Shown: in pieces, positions 1 to 11,709 of the stretch
Layout: each line of letters begins with the position of its first letter
How positions within the stretch are numbered: the first letter of the stretch is position 1
Assembly: GCF_029931775.1 (NCBI RefSeq)
Contig: NC_079312.1
Location: 11,725,821 to 11,789,820 of the forward strand
DNA: 64,000 nucleotides
From: Euleptes europaea
Taxonomy: Eukaryota; Chordata; Lepidosauria; Squamata; Sphaerodactylidae
Direction: 5' to 3'
Translations under genes and position numbers: made by a program
Notes under the pieces: model-generated
What the model was told of the DNA's origin: nothing
Seen by the model: only the letters and a program-made list of their open reading frames with translations
The model's database searches: none

Positions 1-414
1 AGCTCAATGGGGCTGCTCTGGAGTAACTCTGCACCCTGTTGCACTCCCGCCATCTAAAATAAAATAGTAGCTGCCTGCCCTCTCCACTCCCAAATGCCCA
101 GGAATTTACTACCCGGGAACAGGCAACCCAATGATTGACAGCAGCATTCCTCTCTTCCAAGATCTAAAATTGCAAGATCTCCCCCCCCCCCCAAAAGAGA
201 TGTCTGCCACTTCAAACCCCCTCAAAAGCCCTGGCAAACAGATCTCCAAGGTGCTGCAAGATCTCCAAGGTGCTGCAAGATCTCACCTCTTCAGGGAGAC
301 CATCCCACAGAGCCAGAGCCAAGATGGAAAAAGCTTGGGCTCTGGTCGATGCCAGATAGGGTGGGAGGGGGGAAGGATTTGGGTCTTGTTATTTTATCTC
401 GGTGTTAGCCGAGG
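1..414. other. intergenic, no gene recognised
   Basis: No coding exon is recognised here. A short unit of about 20 bp beginning GATCTCCAAGGTGCTGCAA is present twice in tandem at about 241-281, and there is a C run near 181-192. The right end resembles the tail of an L2-like LINE that continues after the insertion at 2150. An open frame of 140 codons is low-complexity and looks fortuitous. Confidence 0.5.
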
Positions 415-428
415 ATGTTTTAACTATT

Positions 429-1622
429 TTTTTAATAACATTTTATTAGTTTTTAACAATATTATAACACAACATAAACTGCATACATTCCCATTCACAT
501 ACAGATTTGGGTTTTTTTCAGGGTTGGTATTTGACATTTTAACAACACCATAAAGAATCATCTTATTTTTTACATTGTCATTTTTACATTGTCACGTTGA
601 GCAATATAATAGCTATTTATCCTTTCTGCTATAAACTATGGTTTCTTAACATATTATTTAATTTCGTCTCTATTACAGCATACTGGTATCTACATTTATA
701 ACTTCAGATTTGCGTATTCAAAATAACACATCCAATTGTTTCGGAATTCATTCATCATTCTTCCTCTCAATGTAGTAGTTAATTTGGCCATCACTGCATA
801 TTCTGACATCTTTTGTTGCCATTTCTCTATTTCTGGAATCTCCTCTTGCTTCCACATCATTGCAAAGACAACCCTTGCCGCCATTGTCATATAACTAACT
901 AAATCTCTTCAGTTTTTTTCTAAGTTCTCTGATTCTAGTCCCAACAACATGGTTTCCGGGTACAAGGGAAATTTAATTTTTAGAATTTTCTGCATTTCTT
1001 GGTGTATCTGTACCCAAAATTTCTTTGCTTTCTTACATGTCCACCACGAATGAAAATAAGTCCCATCTTTGTCTTTGCATTTCCAACAACGTTTATCATA
1101 TGATCCATTCATTTTGTTGATATCTACTAGTGTCATATACCATCTGAAAAATTGCTTGTACCAATTCTCTCTCAAGCCATAACTCAATGTGAATTTGATT
1201 GACTTAGTCCACAGAGTTTCCCATTGAAGCACTGTTATCTCTTCGTTAAGGTTCTGCATCCATTTGATTGTACGTTTTGACTTGTTCTTGTTCTGTTTCA
1301 TATTTAAGTAGTAGCTTATACAATCTTCCCATTATGTGAGCTGTTTCTTTGCTTATTAATGCTTCAAATTCTGTACTTTCTTTTCACTTATTCTGATGAT
1401 AACAGTCTTGTCTACATTTTTCAACCATTCTGTTATATATTAACCAGTCTATTCTCCTGTTTTCCCTTTTGATTTCTTCCCAAGTTTTTTTATTTTCTTT
1501 TGTTTGTTTACCATGTCTTGATATGTTATAAAATCTGTGCGCTTTTTTTCTCCCTTGTCTAGATATACATCTGTTGGAGACATTATAAAAGCTGGAGATG
1601 GGCTCAGTCTATTCCTGTTTCT
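429..1622 (-). mobile_element. L1 LINE, 3' portion, 5'-truncated
   Basis: Minus-strand frames at 909-1301 and 696-890 match the C-terminal part of L1 ORF2: a CWKCKDKDGTYFHSWWTCKK cysteine/histidine block followed by a KKFW...IHQEMQKILK stretch, then a region resembling the last ORF2 helices. The 3' end is at the T-rich left edge. A perfect 14-bp repeat ATGTTTTAACTATT lies at 415-428 and again at 2150-2163, so it flanks this L1 together with the CR1 piece on its 5' side. The frame is broken at several points, so it is dead. Confidence 0.8.
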
Positions 1623-2149
1623 CAAGGATCATAAAATCATAGAATCATAGAGTTGGAAGGGACCACCAGGGTCATTTAGTCCAACCCCCTGCACAATGCA
1701 GGAAATTAACAACTACCTCCCCCCACATCCCCAGTGACCCCAACCCTCCCCCCGCCATGCAGGATCCCACAATCAAAGCACTCCTGACAGATGGCCATCC
1801 AGCCTCTGCTTAAAGACCTTCAAAGACGGAGACTCCACCACCCTCCGAGGCAGTGCATTCCACCATCGAACAGCCCTCACCGTCAGAAAGTTTTTTCTAA
1901 TGTTTAGGTGGAATCGCTTTTCTATTAATTTAAATCCATTACCCTGTGTCCTAATCTCTGTAGCAACAGAGAAAAAGCTAGTTCCCTCATCAACATGACA
2001 TCCCTTCAAATATTTAAACATGGCTATCATGTCTCCCCTCAACCTTCTCTTCTCCAAACTAAACAAACCCAACTCCCTAAGTCTCTCCTCATAGATCATG
2101 GATTCCAGACCTTTGACCATTCTGGTCGCTCTCCTCTGGACACGCCCCA
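1623..2149 (-). mobile_element. CR1 LINE, 3' end
   Basis: The minus-strand frame 1773-2150 reads as the C-terminus of a CR1 reverse-transcriptase ORF (RRATRMVKGLESM, LGLFSLEKRRLRGDM, FLTVRAVRWWNALP). The left edge has the AATCATAGA-type short tail repeats typical of CR1 3' ends. It abuts the 5' end of the L1 and ends directly at the right-hand copy of the 14-bp target duplication. Confidence 0.85.
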
Positions 2150-2225
2150 ATGTTTTAACTATTATTGCAAGCCGCCTTGAACCAAAAGGAAAGGTGGGAT
2201 ATAAGTGTTTTTAATAAATAATAAA
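2150..2225 (+). mobile_element. L2-like LINE tail
   Basis: AAGCCGCCTTGA followed by GGTGGGATATAAG and an A-rich AATAAATAATAAA end is the usual 3' tail of L2-type LINEs. The L1/CR1 insertion interrupts it; the left flank is near 395-428. Confidence 0.6.
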
Positions 2226-3843
2226 GAAAAATTAAAGTGGAGAGCCTTAAGAAATCTGTGCATCCTGACACCCTTCTTTAGCTCGCCTGTGAATCGGCTA
2301 GCCCATAGACTATGTTCTTTGTCTTCTTGGAGTCAGCTATCTGTGCCTACTTGGAGGTTGAGGTGCTCTTCCTGCTTTTTGTAAACAAAATCTTAAAAGA
2401 CTTTGTTGTTTCAATTCCTCCTTATTTTCTGTATGAATTCTTTCTGTCTAGTAGAATGCTCCCCCTTTTTCAGGTGGACAAAAGACTAGATAGCTGAAGT
2501 AACTGGACAGCTAACAATGGATCCCTAAGTAGTGAGCTGTTAGATCTTTCTCTGAAAGGGAACATGTCCAAGGTACCTGGGAATCAATGGCCATCCCCTC
2601 TGCCCAGGCACAAGGAACTCTGGGACTGGTAGTTCTTGAGAAGGAGCCTGTCAGAGCGAAGCTGAAGCTCTCTGCTCCTCAACTGCACAGTCACACTCTC
2701 TGCTTGAAAGCAGGGCTCACATGTCTGTGAGTTGGTGAGAAAACACAGTAACTGTTCTGAAATGTCTGCACTGCGTTCAAGTTCATTTCTGATCATAGTT
2801 TAAGGCACTGGATTTGTTCAAGAGCAGGGCCTTTTTTGTGGTGGCCCAGATGGAATGCCCTTGTCCAAAGAAGTTCCAGTTATTCAGAGAAGTTCACTGT
2901 GAGTTTTCTGGTCTAGTTTTAAATTGTTACTTTACACCGTTTTGTCATGTACAGTACTTGTCTTCAGAACTCTGAAAAACACCTTCTGAATGTTTTCATT
3001 AAAAGAGGTCTGGCAAGGCACTCTGTTCATGCTCAGAGGCATTCTCAGCCAATGGAAAACTAGGCTGAAAGGTAGTAAAAAAAAACAGTGCACAAAAGTC
3101 AGAGAACATTCACCCAATGCTTAAAGATTTTAAGCCCTCAAAAAAAAAAAAAAACTGAACATTTTAACTAAGGCCGAGTAACCCAAAAGTAGCAGCCTAG
3201 ATCTTACCTGAACAACATGCTTTACAATTTTGAAGCTGACCAACTGACCTAATGTTGTATTGGCAATGGCACCCATTCACTATTAATTTTAGGAAACAAG
3301 AGGGCTTTAGCAACAGAAAGGTTTTAGCGGGGGGCGGGATTTCCCACCCCACATCTCAGAGGAGAAAATTTTCTCACCCCACAGTAAAGTCGAAAGGAAA
3401 GTTTACTTCAATGGGCTTAGAAAAGCATGATGCTGCTCAGCATTGCTTGGCAATCCTTCCAGCTCCAGTGTACACCACAGAGTCAGGTTCCCGTTTGAAG
3501 GAGGGAGAGGACACTAGGAGATCCTGTCCAATGCCTCAAGAAACCTCACATTGGATCCCAAACAGAGACTCCAGCAGAGACACCTCTGAGGCTCTGAAAG
3601 TCCCCCAGAACATTCCAGAATCCAAAAAGCACAGAGGACAAGAGTGAGCCCTCTGAGACCACATGGTTTATGTCTAGCAGGTATCCTCCAACCCCACTTC
3701 TGGGATTTCTCAGTCAGATAGGACTGAACTATCAGAGGATGATGCCCCCAGTTGCCATCTTGGCTACTTGGCAGAGAAGGATACCACCGTCTATGGTATC
3801 AAAGGAAAGTCAGTAAGGACACTCTCTACCCACCCTCCCTTTA
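2226..3843. other. intergenic, mostly unrecognised
   Basis: No exon with splice sites is recognised. There are two A runs near 3080 and 3140. A 131-codon plus-strand frame at 3252-3647 has no recognisable domain and is probably chance. The block at 3005-3110 is listed separately. Confidence 0.4.
3005..3110 (-). promoter_or_regulatory. possible upstream promoter block of a neighbour gene
   Basis: The stretch CTCTGTTCATGCTCAGAGGC followed by GCCAATGG recurs with small changes at about 25085-25200 and 34745-34880. Those two copies lie a few hundred bases upstream of the first-exon modules of SCAN-finger genes. GCCAATGG is a possible CCAAT box. If it has the same role here, it would belong to a minus-strand paralogue whose body lies beyond the left edge. 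It could instead be an unclassified repeat. Confidence 0.3.
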
Positions 3844-5750
3844 CATAAGAACATCAGAAAAGCCATGCTGGATCAGACCAAGGCCCATCAAGTCCAGCAG
3901 TCTGTTCATGCAGTGGCCAACCAGGTGCCTCCAGGAAGCCCACAAACAAGACAACCACAGCAGCACCATCCTGCCTGTATTTCTAGCCCCCTGATCATTT
4001 TGGTTGCTCTTTTCAAGCTCTGTGATATCCTTTTTTAAGTCTGGTGACCAGAACTGTTCACAGTATTCCAAGTGTGGTCTCACAATAGATTTGTACAAGG
4101 GCAGTATGATAGCAGCAGTTTTATTCTCTATTCCTTGCCTAATTATGGCCAGCATGGAATTTGCCTTTTTTACAGCAGCCACACACTGGGTTGACATCTT
4201 CATCAACTATCCACTGCCACCCCAAGATCCCTTTCTTGGTCTGTCACTGCCAGCACAGATTCTATCAGTGTACATGTGAAGTTGGGATTTTTTTGCCCCA
4301 ATATGCATCACTTTACACTTGCTCACATTGAATCACATTTGCCATTTTAATGCCCACTTCCCCAGTTTGGAGAAACCCTTTTGGAGCCCTTCACAGTCTG
4401 TTTTTGTTTCAACTGCAAACTTGGCCATCTCACTGTTTACCCTCAGCTCCAGGTCATTGATAAACGAGTTGAAAAGCACTGGTCCCAACACAGTTCCCTG
4501 AGTGACCCCACTGCTCACATCCCTCCATTGTGAGAACTGGCCATTTATGCCTACTCTCTGCTTCCTATTTTTCAGCCAGCTCTCAATCTATAAGAGGACT
4601 TCCATAACTATCAAGTTTGCTTAGCAGTCTGTGGTGGGGGACTTTGTCAAAAGCCTTTTGGAAATCCAAATACACAATGTCCACAGGTTCATTCTGAAGG
4701 AAATGGAGTTTTTCTTAAGAATGATCCTGAGTCTGATTAAGGACTAAACAAAGTGAGTTTATTCAGAAATCACAAACTTGGTAAACGACTGAGAGACAGG
4801 CTTATTCCTAACTAGCATCCATAACTAACAGGGTAATATGCAGCCTGTTACTCCTCTCCTTAACTGTAACAAGGAGGAAGAGGAGGGGTGCCTTACAACA
4901 AACAAGAACTCAGGAAGGGAAGGGAGAAGGATCACGACTAACTCTCACACTTGCTGCCCCCTGCTGTTCTTCCTTTCTTTAATCAAACTTTGTGCACTAG
5001 ACATTGTATTTCCAACACATTCATGTCCACATGTTTATTGGCACTTTCAAAAAACTCTAAAAGGTTTGTAAGACAGGACCTACCTTTGCAGAAAACATGT
5101 TGGTTTTTGCTCAGCAGGGCTTGACCTTCTATATGCTTGACAATTCTATCTTTAATAATGCTTTCCATCAATTTACCTGGATCAGACATTAAGCTAACTA
5201 GCCTACAATTTCCTGGGTCCCCTCTGGAACTCTTTTTATAATTGGGATTTACACTGGCCATTCTCCAGTCCTCTGATACAGAGGCTGATCTAAAGGACAT
5301 GTTACGTATCATCGTTGGAAGTTCAGCAATTTCCCATTTGTGTTCTTGAAGAACTCTAGGATGAATAACATCTGGTCCCGGTGACTTGTTAGTTTGCAGT
5401 TTGTCTATACATTCTAGAACTTCCTGCCTTGTTACCAAGCCTTTTCCCGCCTAATAGTTTCCTTCACCTTACCCATTAGCCATGGCGGTGATCTCTTGGA
5501 TGTTACATTGCCTTTCCTGACCTGCGGTATACAATCTAGCTGAGCCACTAGTATTGAGGCCTTGAGTAACTCCCTAAGCCTTTTCCATAGATGTAACCCT
5601 CCTAACTGTTTCTTTCAACTTCATTTTTACCAGGTTCCTCATTTTAGAGAAGTTCCTTCTTTTAAAGTCAAATGTAATTGTGTGAGATTTCCCAGGCACA
5701 TAGAGCATTATTCCAATGAGCATTATCTTCAAGGAAACCTCTTGTCTGGC
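3844..5750 (-). mobile_element. CR1 LINE, degraded, interrupted
   Basis: Minus-strand frames from right to left give successive parts of a CR1 reverse transcriptase: 4983-5438 (TNKSPGPDVIHPRVLQE, then a region with SENWRMA-like and FCKGRSCLTNLLEF motifs), 4333-4518 (GVTQGTVLGPVLFNSFINDL) and 3841-4206 (a C-terminal block like KSIVRPHLEYCEQFW). The left end carries the ATAAGAACATCAGAA 3' terminus seen in other copies. Multiple stops and frame changes show it is old. An unrelated segment at about 4695-5019 interrupts it. Confidence 0.85.
4695..5019 (-). mobile_element. probable solo LTR inside the CR1 copy
   Basis: This roughly 325-bp segment breaks the CR1 reading frame. It starts TG and ends CA, has an AATAAA signal on the minus strand about 70 bp from its 3' end, and is flanked by short TTCAT repeats. 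These are features of a solo LTR of an old endogenous retrovirus. No internal region is present. The family cannot be named from sequence alone. Confidence 0.4.
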
Positions 5751-5975
5751 AAACTTGGCTGAATGTTTGTTTTGTAAAGTATGGGATATTTTCTACCCTC
5801 CCTATCTGTGATGCCTCCACCTTTATAACTTCTAGTGAGTAGGCTATCACTTCCATTGCAAACTGTAGAGAAATGTTCTGGAGACAGCCTGGGCCAGGAT
5901 ATTCCAATTCCCTTCGTTTTTGGCACTGCCCCTTCCACACATCCTAAGCTGCTGGCCAGTTTTTGAAAACAGAAG
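5751..5975. other. 3' flank of gene A finger exon
   Basis: A short stretch between the CR1 copy and the last fingers of gene A, probably its 3' UTR. No recognised element and no clear AATAAA on the minus strand before the CR1. Confidence 0.35.
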
Positions 5976-7077
<1,102 letters not shown>

Positions 7078-7429
7078 CTGCTTGAACAAACAGAGAGACA
7101 GAGATCCAGTTACTACTGTGGCAAGAAGCCAAGTCTCAGACTGATCCCTCCTAAGTGATCTGTGTGTATTTTGTGTCCCCTGCCGGAACCGATTTTCTGC
7201 CTCAAGCATGAGGCTGATCATCCCTTTTGCCCAGCCAGGCCCAACAAAGGAATACATTCTCTCTTTCCTCCCTCTCCCCTAAATAGGAATGCATCCATAT
7301 TAGCTTTAAAAAGAAATGTAGCAGTATCCCTCCCCCCTCCCTCACACTGGACATGCCATGCTTGTTTTTCTTGTCTGGTCTTTGTGGCTGAACATTATCA
7401 TAAATGGCAGCCTTGTCAGGACCTGCGGC
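7078..7429. other. intron of gene A, unrecognised
   Basis: Intron sequence next to the acceptor of the finger exon. No repeat or exon recognised. Confidence 0.4.
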
Positions 7430-8090
7430 TGTACACCATTTCTTCATATTTCAAAGCCCTAAATGGTCTGGAACCATAGTATCTGTGGGACTGCCTCTCT
7501 CGATATACCCCCAAAGAGCATTATGCTCAGCTGGTAACAACTTACTGTTGGTCCCTGGCCCAAAATGTATCCCGCTGTCCTCAGCCAGGGCCGGGGCTTT
7601 TTCAGCCTTGGCCCTGGCCTGAAGGAATTCTCTATCAAATGAGCCCTTTGGGCCTTGGTTCAGTTCCACAGGACCTGTAAGCCTGAGATGTTCCACTGGG
7701 CCTATGGTTGGAGATAGAGATGCTTCCACTCTAGCTAACCTCCCTCCTCCTGTTCTTCCCTTCTTCTTTCCTGTTTTTTTCCTCCCCCTTATTTTCCCTT
7801 TCCCCTTCTCCCTCCCTTTTTGTCTCCTCTCTGATTGTTCTCCCCAAAATTGGTATTATTCTTGGTATTATTCTTGAATTTCATATTTGGTTAGGATTTT
7901 AAATGTTAACCTACACACCTATGCTGGTCAATGACTGTATTTAATAAATCTTATATCTTATCTAATCTTACATCCTATCCGTCTGTATAGGTATTCATTT
8001 TAACTGTATATTTTAAATGCTGCTAGCCGCCCTGAGCTAGAGTCCGATCCGGAAAGGGCAGGATGAAAATCAAATAATTAAATAAATAAA
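7430..8090 (+). mobile_element. L2-like LINE 3' portion
   Basis: TTTCAAAGCCCTAAATGG followed by CTGGAACC is the degraded C-terminal ORF2 region seen in squamate L2 copies. The right end has AGCCGCCCTGAG and an A-rich AATAAATAAA tail. No open frame survives. Confidence 0.65.
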
Positions 8091-8297
8091 AATTTGGAAC
8101 CAAATAATTTGTAGCTCCCCACATATCTTTGAACAAGAAGTGAAGACAAGGGGTAGAAGCCAGGACTTCATTAGAAGAAATCCCACAATTCAAAGGGCTT
8201 TTTGCCCAGCCAGGCCCTATTGAGGAACAAGCTGTATATTCTCTCTTTCCTTCCCCTCTCAAACTGGGACATCCATATTCCTCCCTCTACACCCAAC

Positions 8298-8375
8298 TTA
8301 GAATCATAGAGTTGGAAGGGACCACCAGGATCATCTAGTCCAACCCCTGCACAATGCAGGAAATTCACAATTAAC
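8298..8375 (-). mobile_element. CR1 3'-end fragment
   Basis: AATCATAGAGTTGGAAGGGA and the following CCAACCCCTGCACAATGCAG match the 3' end of the CR1 copy at 1623-2149. Confidence 0.7.
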
Positions 8376-8394
8376 ATGTCATGCATGGTTCTGT

Positions 8395-8620
8395 TCACTG
8401 GTATTTATTTCACTTGTACCCACCCCCTTACGCACAGTGAGGACCCAAAGCTGCCTACACTGTTTTCCTCTCTTCCATTTTATCCTCACAACAACCCTGG
8501 GAGGTAGGTTAGGCTGAGAGAGTATGACCGGCCCAAGGTCAGTCAGAGAGCTTCCGTGGCACAAGTAGGAATTCAAACCCGGGATCCCCAGGTACTAGTC
8601 CAACACTCTTAACTCTTCTG
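8395..8620 (-). mobile_element. tRNA-derived SINE
   Basis: On the minus strand it begins with a tRNA-like head whose B-box region is CGGGTTTGAATTCC, followed by the CTTGGGCCGGTCATACTCTC and CAGCCTAACCTACCT body shared by squamate tRNA SINEs. It is a SINE, not a tRNA gene. Confidence 0.7.
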
Positions 8621-8624
8621 CTGC

Positions 8625-8775
8625 TTATTTGAGGGCACCTGTTTTTAACTTATAGACTTAGTTTTAATCTCTAAATTATGGTTTTAAATTGTATTATAAT
8701 GGTTGTGAGCCGCTCAGAGCCTGACCCGGTCAGGAATGAGCAGCATAGAAATCTTAAAAACAAATAAAACCACTA
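8625..8775 (+). mobile_element. L2-like LINE tail
   Basis: GTGAGCCGCTCAGAGCC followed by a tail ending AACAAATAAAACC is the usual L2 3' end. Confidence 0.5.
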
Positions 8776-9079
8776 CACCACACTTGCTCTCGTGGTTCAA
8801 CATGAAACATAGGTGTCAACTGCAGCCCCTCCAAGGCCTGCAATTGCACATAATTGAACAAATCATACCTGCTTGGAATGGGAGGAGTCCAGAACCTCAT
8901 CTAGGGAATCTCACAACCTGAAGAGGCAACCATGCTTTTTTAATTATTATTAGGATGTTTTTATTTATTAGGATGCAAAAATTCAAGTGTTACAGTTTGA
9001 CTCTTGAATTGTGTGGAGGTAGGGCAGCACAGCACAAGGGCGTTGAGGGTCTTGGGATCCTGTAACTGGGGGAAGGGGG

Positions 9080-9360
9080 AAAGGATTAACAGCAGTGGTT
9101 TGGGGTGGTGGACCCTGATCTGGAGAACCGGGCTCGATTTCCCACTCCTCCACATGAGTGGTGGATGCTAATCTGGTGAACCAGGTTGGTTTCCCCACTC
9201 CTACATATGAAGCTGGATGGGTGACCTTGGGCTAGTCACACTCTCTCAGCCCCACCTACCTCACAGGGTGTCTGTTGTGGGGAAGGGAAGGTGATTGTAA
9301 GCTGGTTTGAGTCTCCCTTAAGTGGTAGAGAAAGTCAACAGATAAAAACCTTCTCCTCCT
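9080..9360 (+). mobile_element. Sauria-type tRNA SINE, 5'-truncated
   Basis: Shares with the full copy at 22535-22855 the blocks CCACTCCTCCACATGAG, GACCTTGGGCTAGTCACAC, GTGTCTGTTGTGGGG and GTAGAGAAAGTC, ending in a CTCCTC-rich tail. Confidence 0.8.
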
Positions 9361-9872
9361 CTTCCTGCCTCAGGTTGGAAGGGAAGGGGTTTCCAGTTCA
9401 CCCAGGTCCTCCCTCCTCCTCCCGAGAAGTTGTTCCGTTACCTTGTTGTTCTGACTTCCACAGTGGAAAAGAGCAGCCCCAGGCTGCTGGAACCCGTCTC
9501 CCCTCAATTCCCTGTCCTGTCAGAAGAGGAGGGTCTGCTAATGCCCGCTTCTGGGCTAGAAGCCCACCCATGTCTTCTCATCTTGGGCCAACCAGGCTAC
9601 CATGTGGGGGAGAGGGGGGCGTGGCCATGGCCCTGACAGGCAGGTGATTACCTGGTATATACTCATCAGCCCCCACCTGCCACTATTGGCAGTTTGAGTG
9701 CTGCAGTGGGCCCAATCAACACTGGGAGGGGGGGAGTGGCTCCTGCCCCATCCCCTGGCCCGTGTGTAGTAGGGATGGGCCATCAGCAGGCCTGAATGCT
9801 CAGCCGGCTCTTAAGAGAGTCAGGACATCACTCCCTCCCCCATCAGAGCAGCTGTGCACGGAGCCTGCATGT
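9361..9872. other. intron of gene A, unrecognised
   Basis: GC-rich sequence between the SINE and the Ty3 element. No exon or known repeat recognised; several short frames on both strands look fortuitous. Confidence 0.4.
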
Positions 9873-10269
9873 TGTCAGCGAGGGCATGCAATCGGACCCG
9901 GGATAGCGAGGTGACTTTCGTTTCATCTCTCCTTCCCGTGGGAAGGAAGAGGCAACAGCCAAAAGGCTCGAGAGATCTCCACTTCAAAGTGACTTCCTGA
10001 TTGTAATCCTGCTCTGATCTTAAGGTGTGAATTCTCTCTCTTGGTATTGGGGAACCTCTGATGTTTTGCATTTCAAAGATGTTACTTGTAAACATGCTAG
10101 TGTGTGTACTCTATAAGAATACCCTCCAAATGATTTGGCGCCATTGTAACGTTGTGTTTCATAGGTTACTGTACCCTTCCTTTCAAATAAATTCTACTTT
10201 AAACTCTCTGCTAACGTCTGGAGTAAAGTGGATGATTCCTGAGAGGCAACGGAGTCCTAGAACCTGACA
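9873..10269 (+). repeat. 5' LTR of the Ty3 element
   Basis: Begins TGTCAGCGAGG and ends AACCTGACA. A TATAAG-like box lies near 10112 and an AATAAA signal near 10186, so promoter, transcript start and poly(A) signal are all present in order. It is identical to 15397-15793. Confidence 0.95.
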
Positions 10270-10320
10270 GTACGTTACAATCCCAACCTTTTTTGTTTTC
10301 GGGTTAGAAGTAGTATTAGG

Positions 10321-11709
10321 ATGTCGGCACCACCCTCGGTCCCGCTCAACGCGGGAGAGGAGCTTCGGCAGACTCCCGCTGATATTGAGGTTGGTCAAGG
10401 AGCAGCGACCCCGGAGCAGCGCCCACCCGGGCCTACCGATGTCCCTGGGAGGCCGACGTGGACCCCCCGATTCTCGGAGACCGGGCAGCGGCAGAGAGCA
10501 GCGTCAGAACCAGGAGGCGACTTCTACCGGGGACCGCTGGCCGCTTGGTATGGAGAAGGGGAAGGGTGGAAGGACCCCACGCTCGCTCACACCCCGACCC
10601 TCACTGCAGAAGCGGCCACTCTGATACGCGGACAGAATCAGATGCTCGTTCTGCAGAATCGGGACCTGCAGACTCAGCTAGATACCTTGCAGCGAGACCT
10701 GGCAGCCGTTCTAGGGGCAGTGAGGGGGCTTGGACAGCCCGTGCAACAATCCCAAACGGGTTCACGGCCGACTACAGGACCGCTCGTTGTTGGGGAGGCT
10801 CCCACGCCCAGACGCCCTACGGCCAGAGACCTGAAGGTATCTTTCGACGGGTCCAGCTCACAGTTGTCTCACTTCTTACTCCAAATCTCCGGCTTTATGA
10901 AGAACCAGGGGGAGACCTTTGCCTCGGAAGAAGCTCGGGTCAGGTATGTGATCAGCCTGCTGGAGAAGGAGGCAGTGGAGTGGGCAGTGACAGCGGCGGA
11001 AACTATGCCCCGAGTTTTGGCATCCCTGGATGAGTTCTTGTGCGCTCTACGACGCCGGTTCGAAGACCCCCACCGGGGGGAAAAAGCAAAGATTGCCATG
11101 CGTCGTTTGAAGCAGGGAGCCCGCTCAGTAAGTGAGTATGCACAGGACTTTTTATCTTTGTCGTGCAAGATAAGGGAGTGGAGTGAGGCCACAAAGGTCC
11201 AGCATTTCCGCGAAGGGTTGCGGTGGGAAGTGCTGGATGGCTGTTTGACTTTGGGAGATCCAGAGTCAGTGGAAGAGTGGGTAAATTTGGCAGCTCTAGT
11301 GGAGAACCGCAAGCTTACCCTCCAGTTCTCCAAGGATCGTCCTTCGAAGACGATCCCTATCCCGCCCACGAGAGGGGACAGCGCAGCAGGTCCCAGGCGA
11401 GAGGGAAGACATCGAGGAGTCTACAGTCTCGACAGGGCACGTCGGTTCAGGGAGGGAGCTTGCCTTCAGTGTGGGAAGATGGGTCATTTTGCAGCAAGAT
11501 GTACCAACACGCCGTCAGAAGGGACGAGCAACAGGGCGACACAAGAGCGGGAGGCGACACCACCTCGGAACCTGGAGCACAGGAGAGCGGAGGGGACGAA
11601 CGGTCGCCGGGGGGCGGCGGCCCTGCAAGCGGAAACCTCATCGGATCGTGGCACCCGAGATAGCTTCCGAAGCCCCTCACCGGCAAAAAACGAGGACGGC
11701 CTTCTGTGA
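10321..11709 (+). CDS. gag: Ty3 element Gag polyprotein
   Basis: A single open frame of 462 codons starting with ATG about 50 bp after the LTR. The first third is proline- and glycine-rich. The middle holds a coiled region (QNRDLQTQLDTLQRDL) and a capsid domain typical of Ty3/Gypsy Gag (WAVTAAETMPRVLASLDEF, LRRRFEDPHRGEKAKIAMRR). The end has a CCHC zinc knuckle, CLQCGKMGHFAARC, for RNA packaging. It overlaps the start of pol, which lies in another frame; related vertebrate elements are known to use ribosomal frameshifting here. Confidence 0.9.
   Translation: MSAPPSVPLNAGEELRQTPADIEVGQGAATPEQRPPGPTDVPGRPTWTPRFSETGQRQRAASEPGGDFYRGPLAAWYGEGEGWKDPTLAHTPTLTAEAATLIRGQNQMLVLQNRDLQTQLDTLQRDLAAVLGAVRGLGQPVQQSQTGSRPTTGPLVVGEAPTPRRPTARDLKVSFDGSSSQLSHFLLQISGFMKNQGETFASEEARVRYVISLLEKEAVEWAVTAAETMPRVLASLDEFLCALRRRFEDPHRGEKAKIAMRRLKQGARSVSEYAQDFLSLSCKIREWSEATKVQHFREGLRWEVLDGCLTLGDPESVEEWVNLAALVENRKLTLQFSKDRPSKTIPIPPTRGDSAAGPRREGRHRGVYSLDRARRFREGACLQCGKMGHFAARCTNTPSEGTSNRATQEREATPPRNLEHRRAEGTNGRRGAAALQAETSSDRGTRDSFRSPSPAKNEDGLL

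Noticed and set aside
131-553. 140-codon frame as a gene
   Set aside because: It crosses a poly-C run, a tandem duplication and the edge of an L1 insertion.
3252-3647. 131-codon frame as a small gene
   Set aside because: No domain, no splice or start context and no paralogue in the cluster; kept only as unrecognised sequence.
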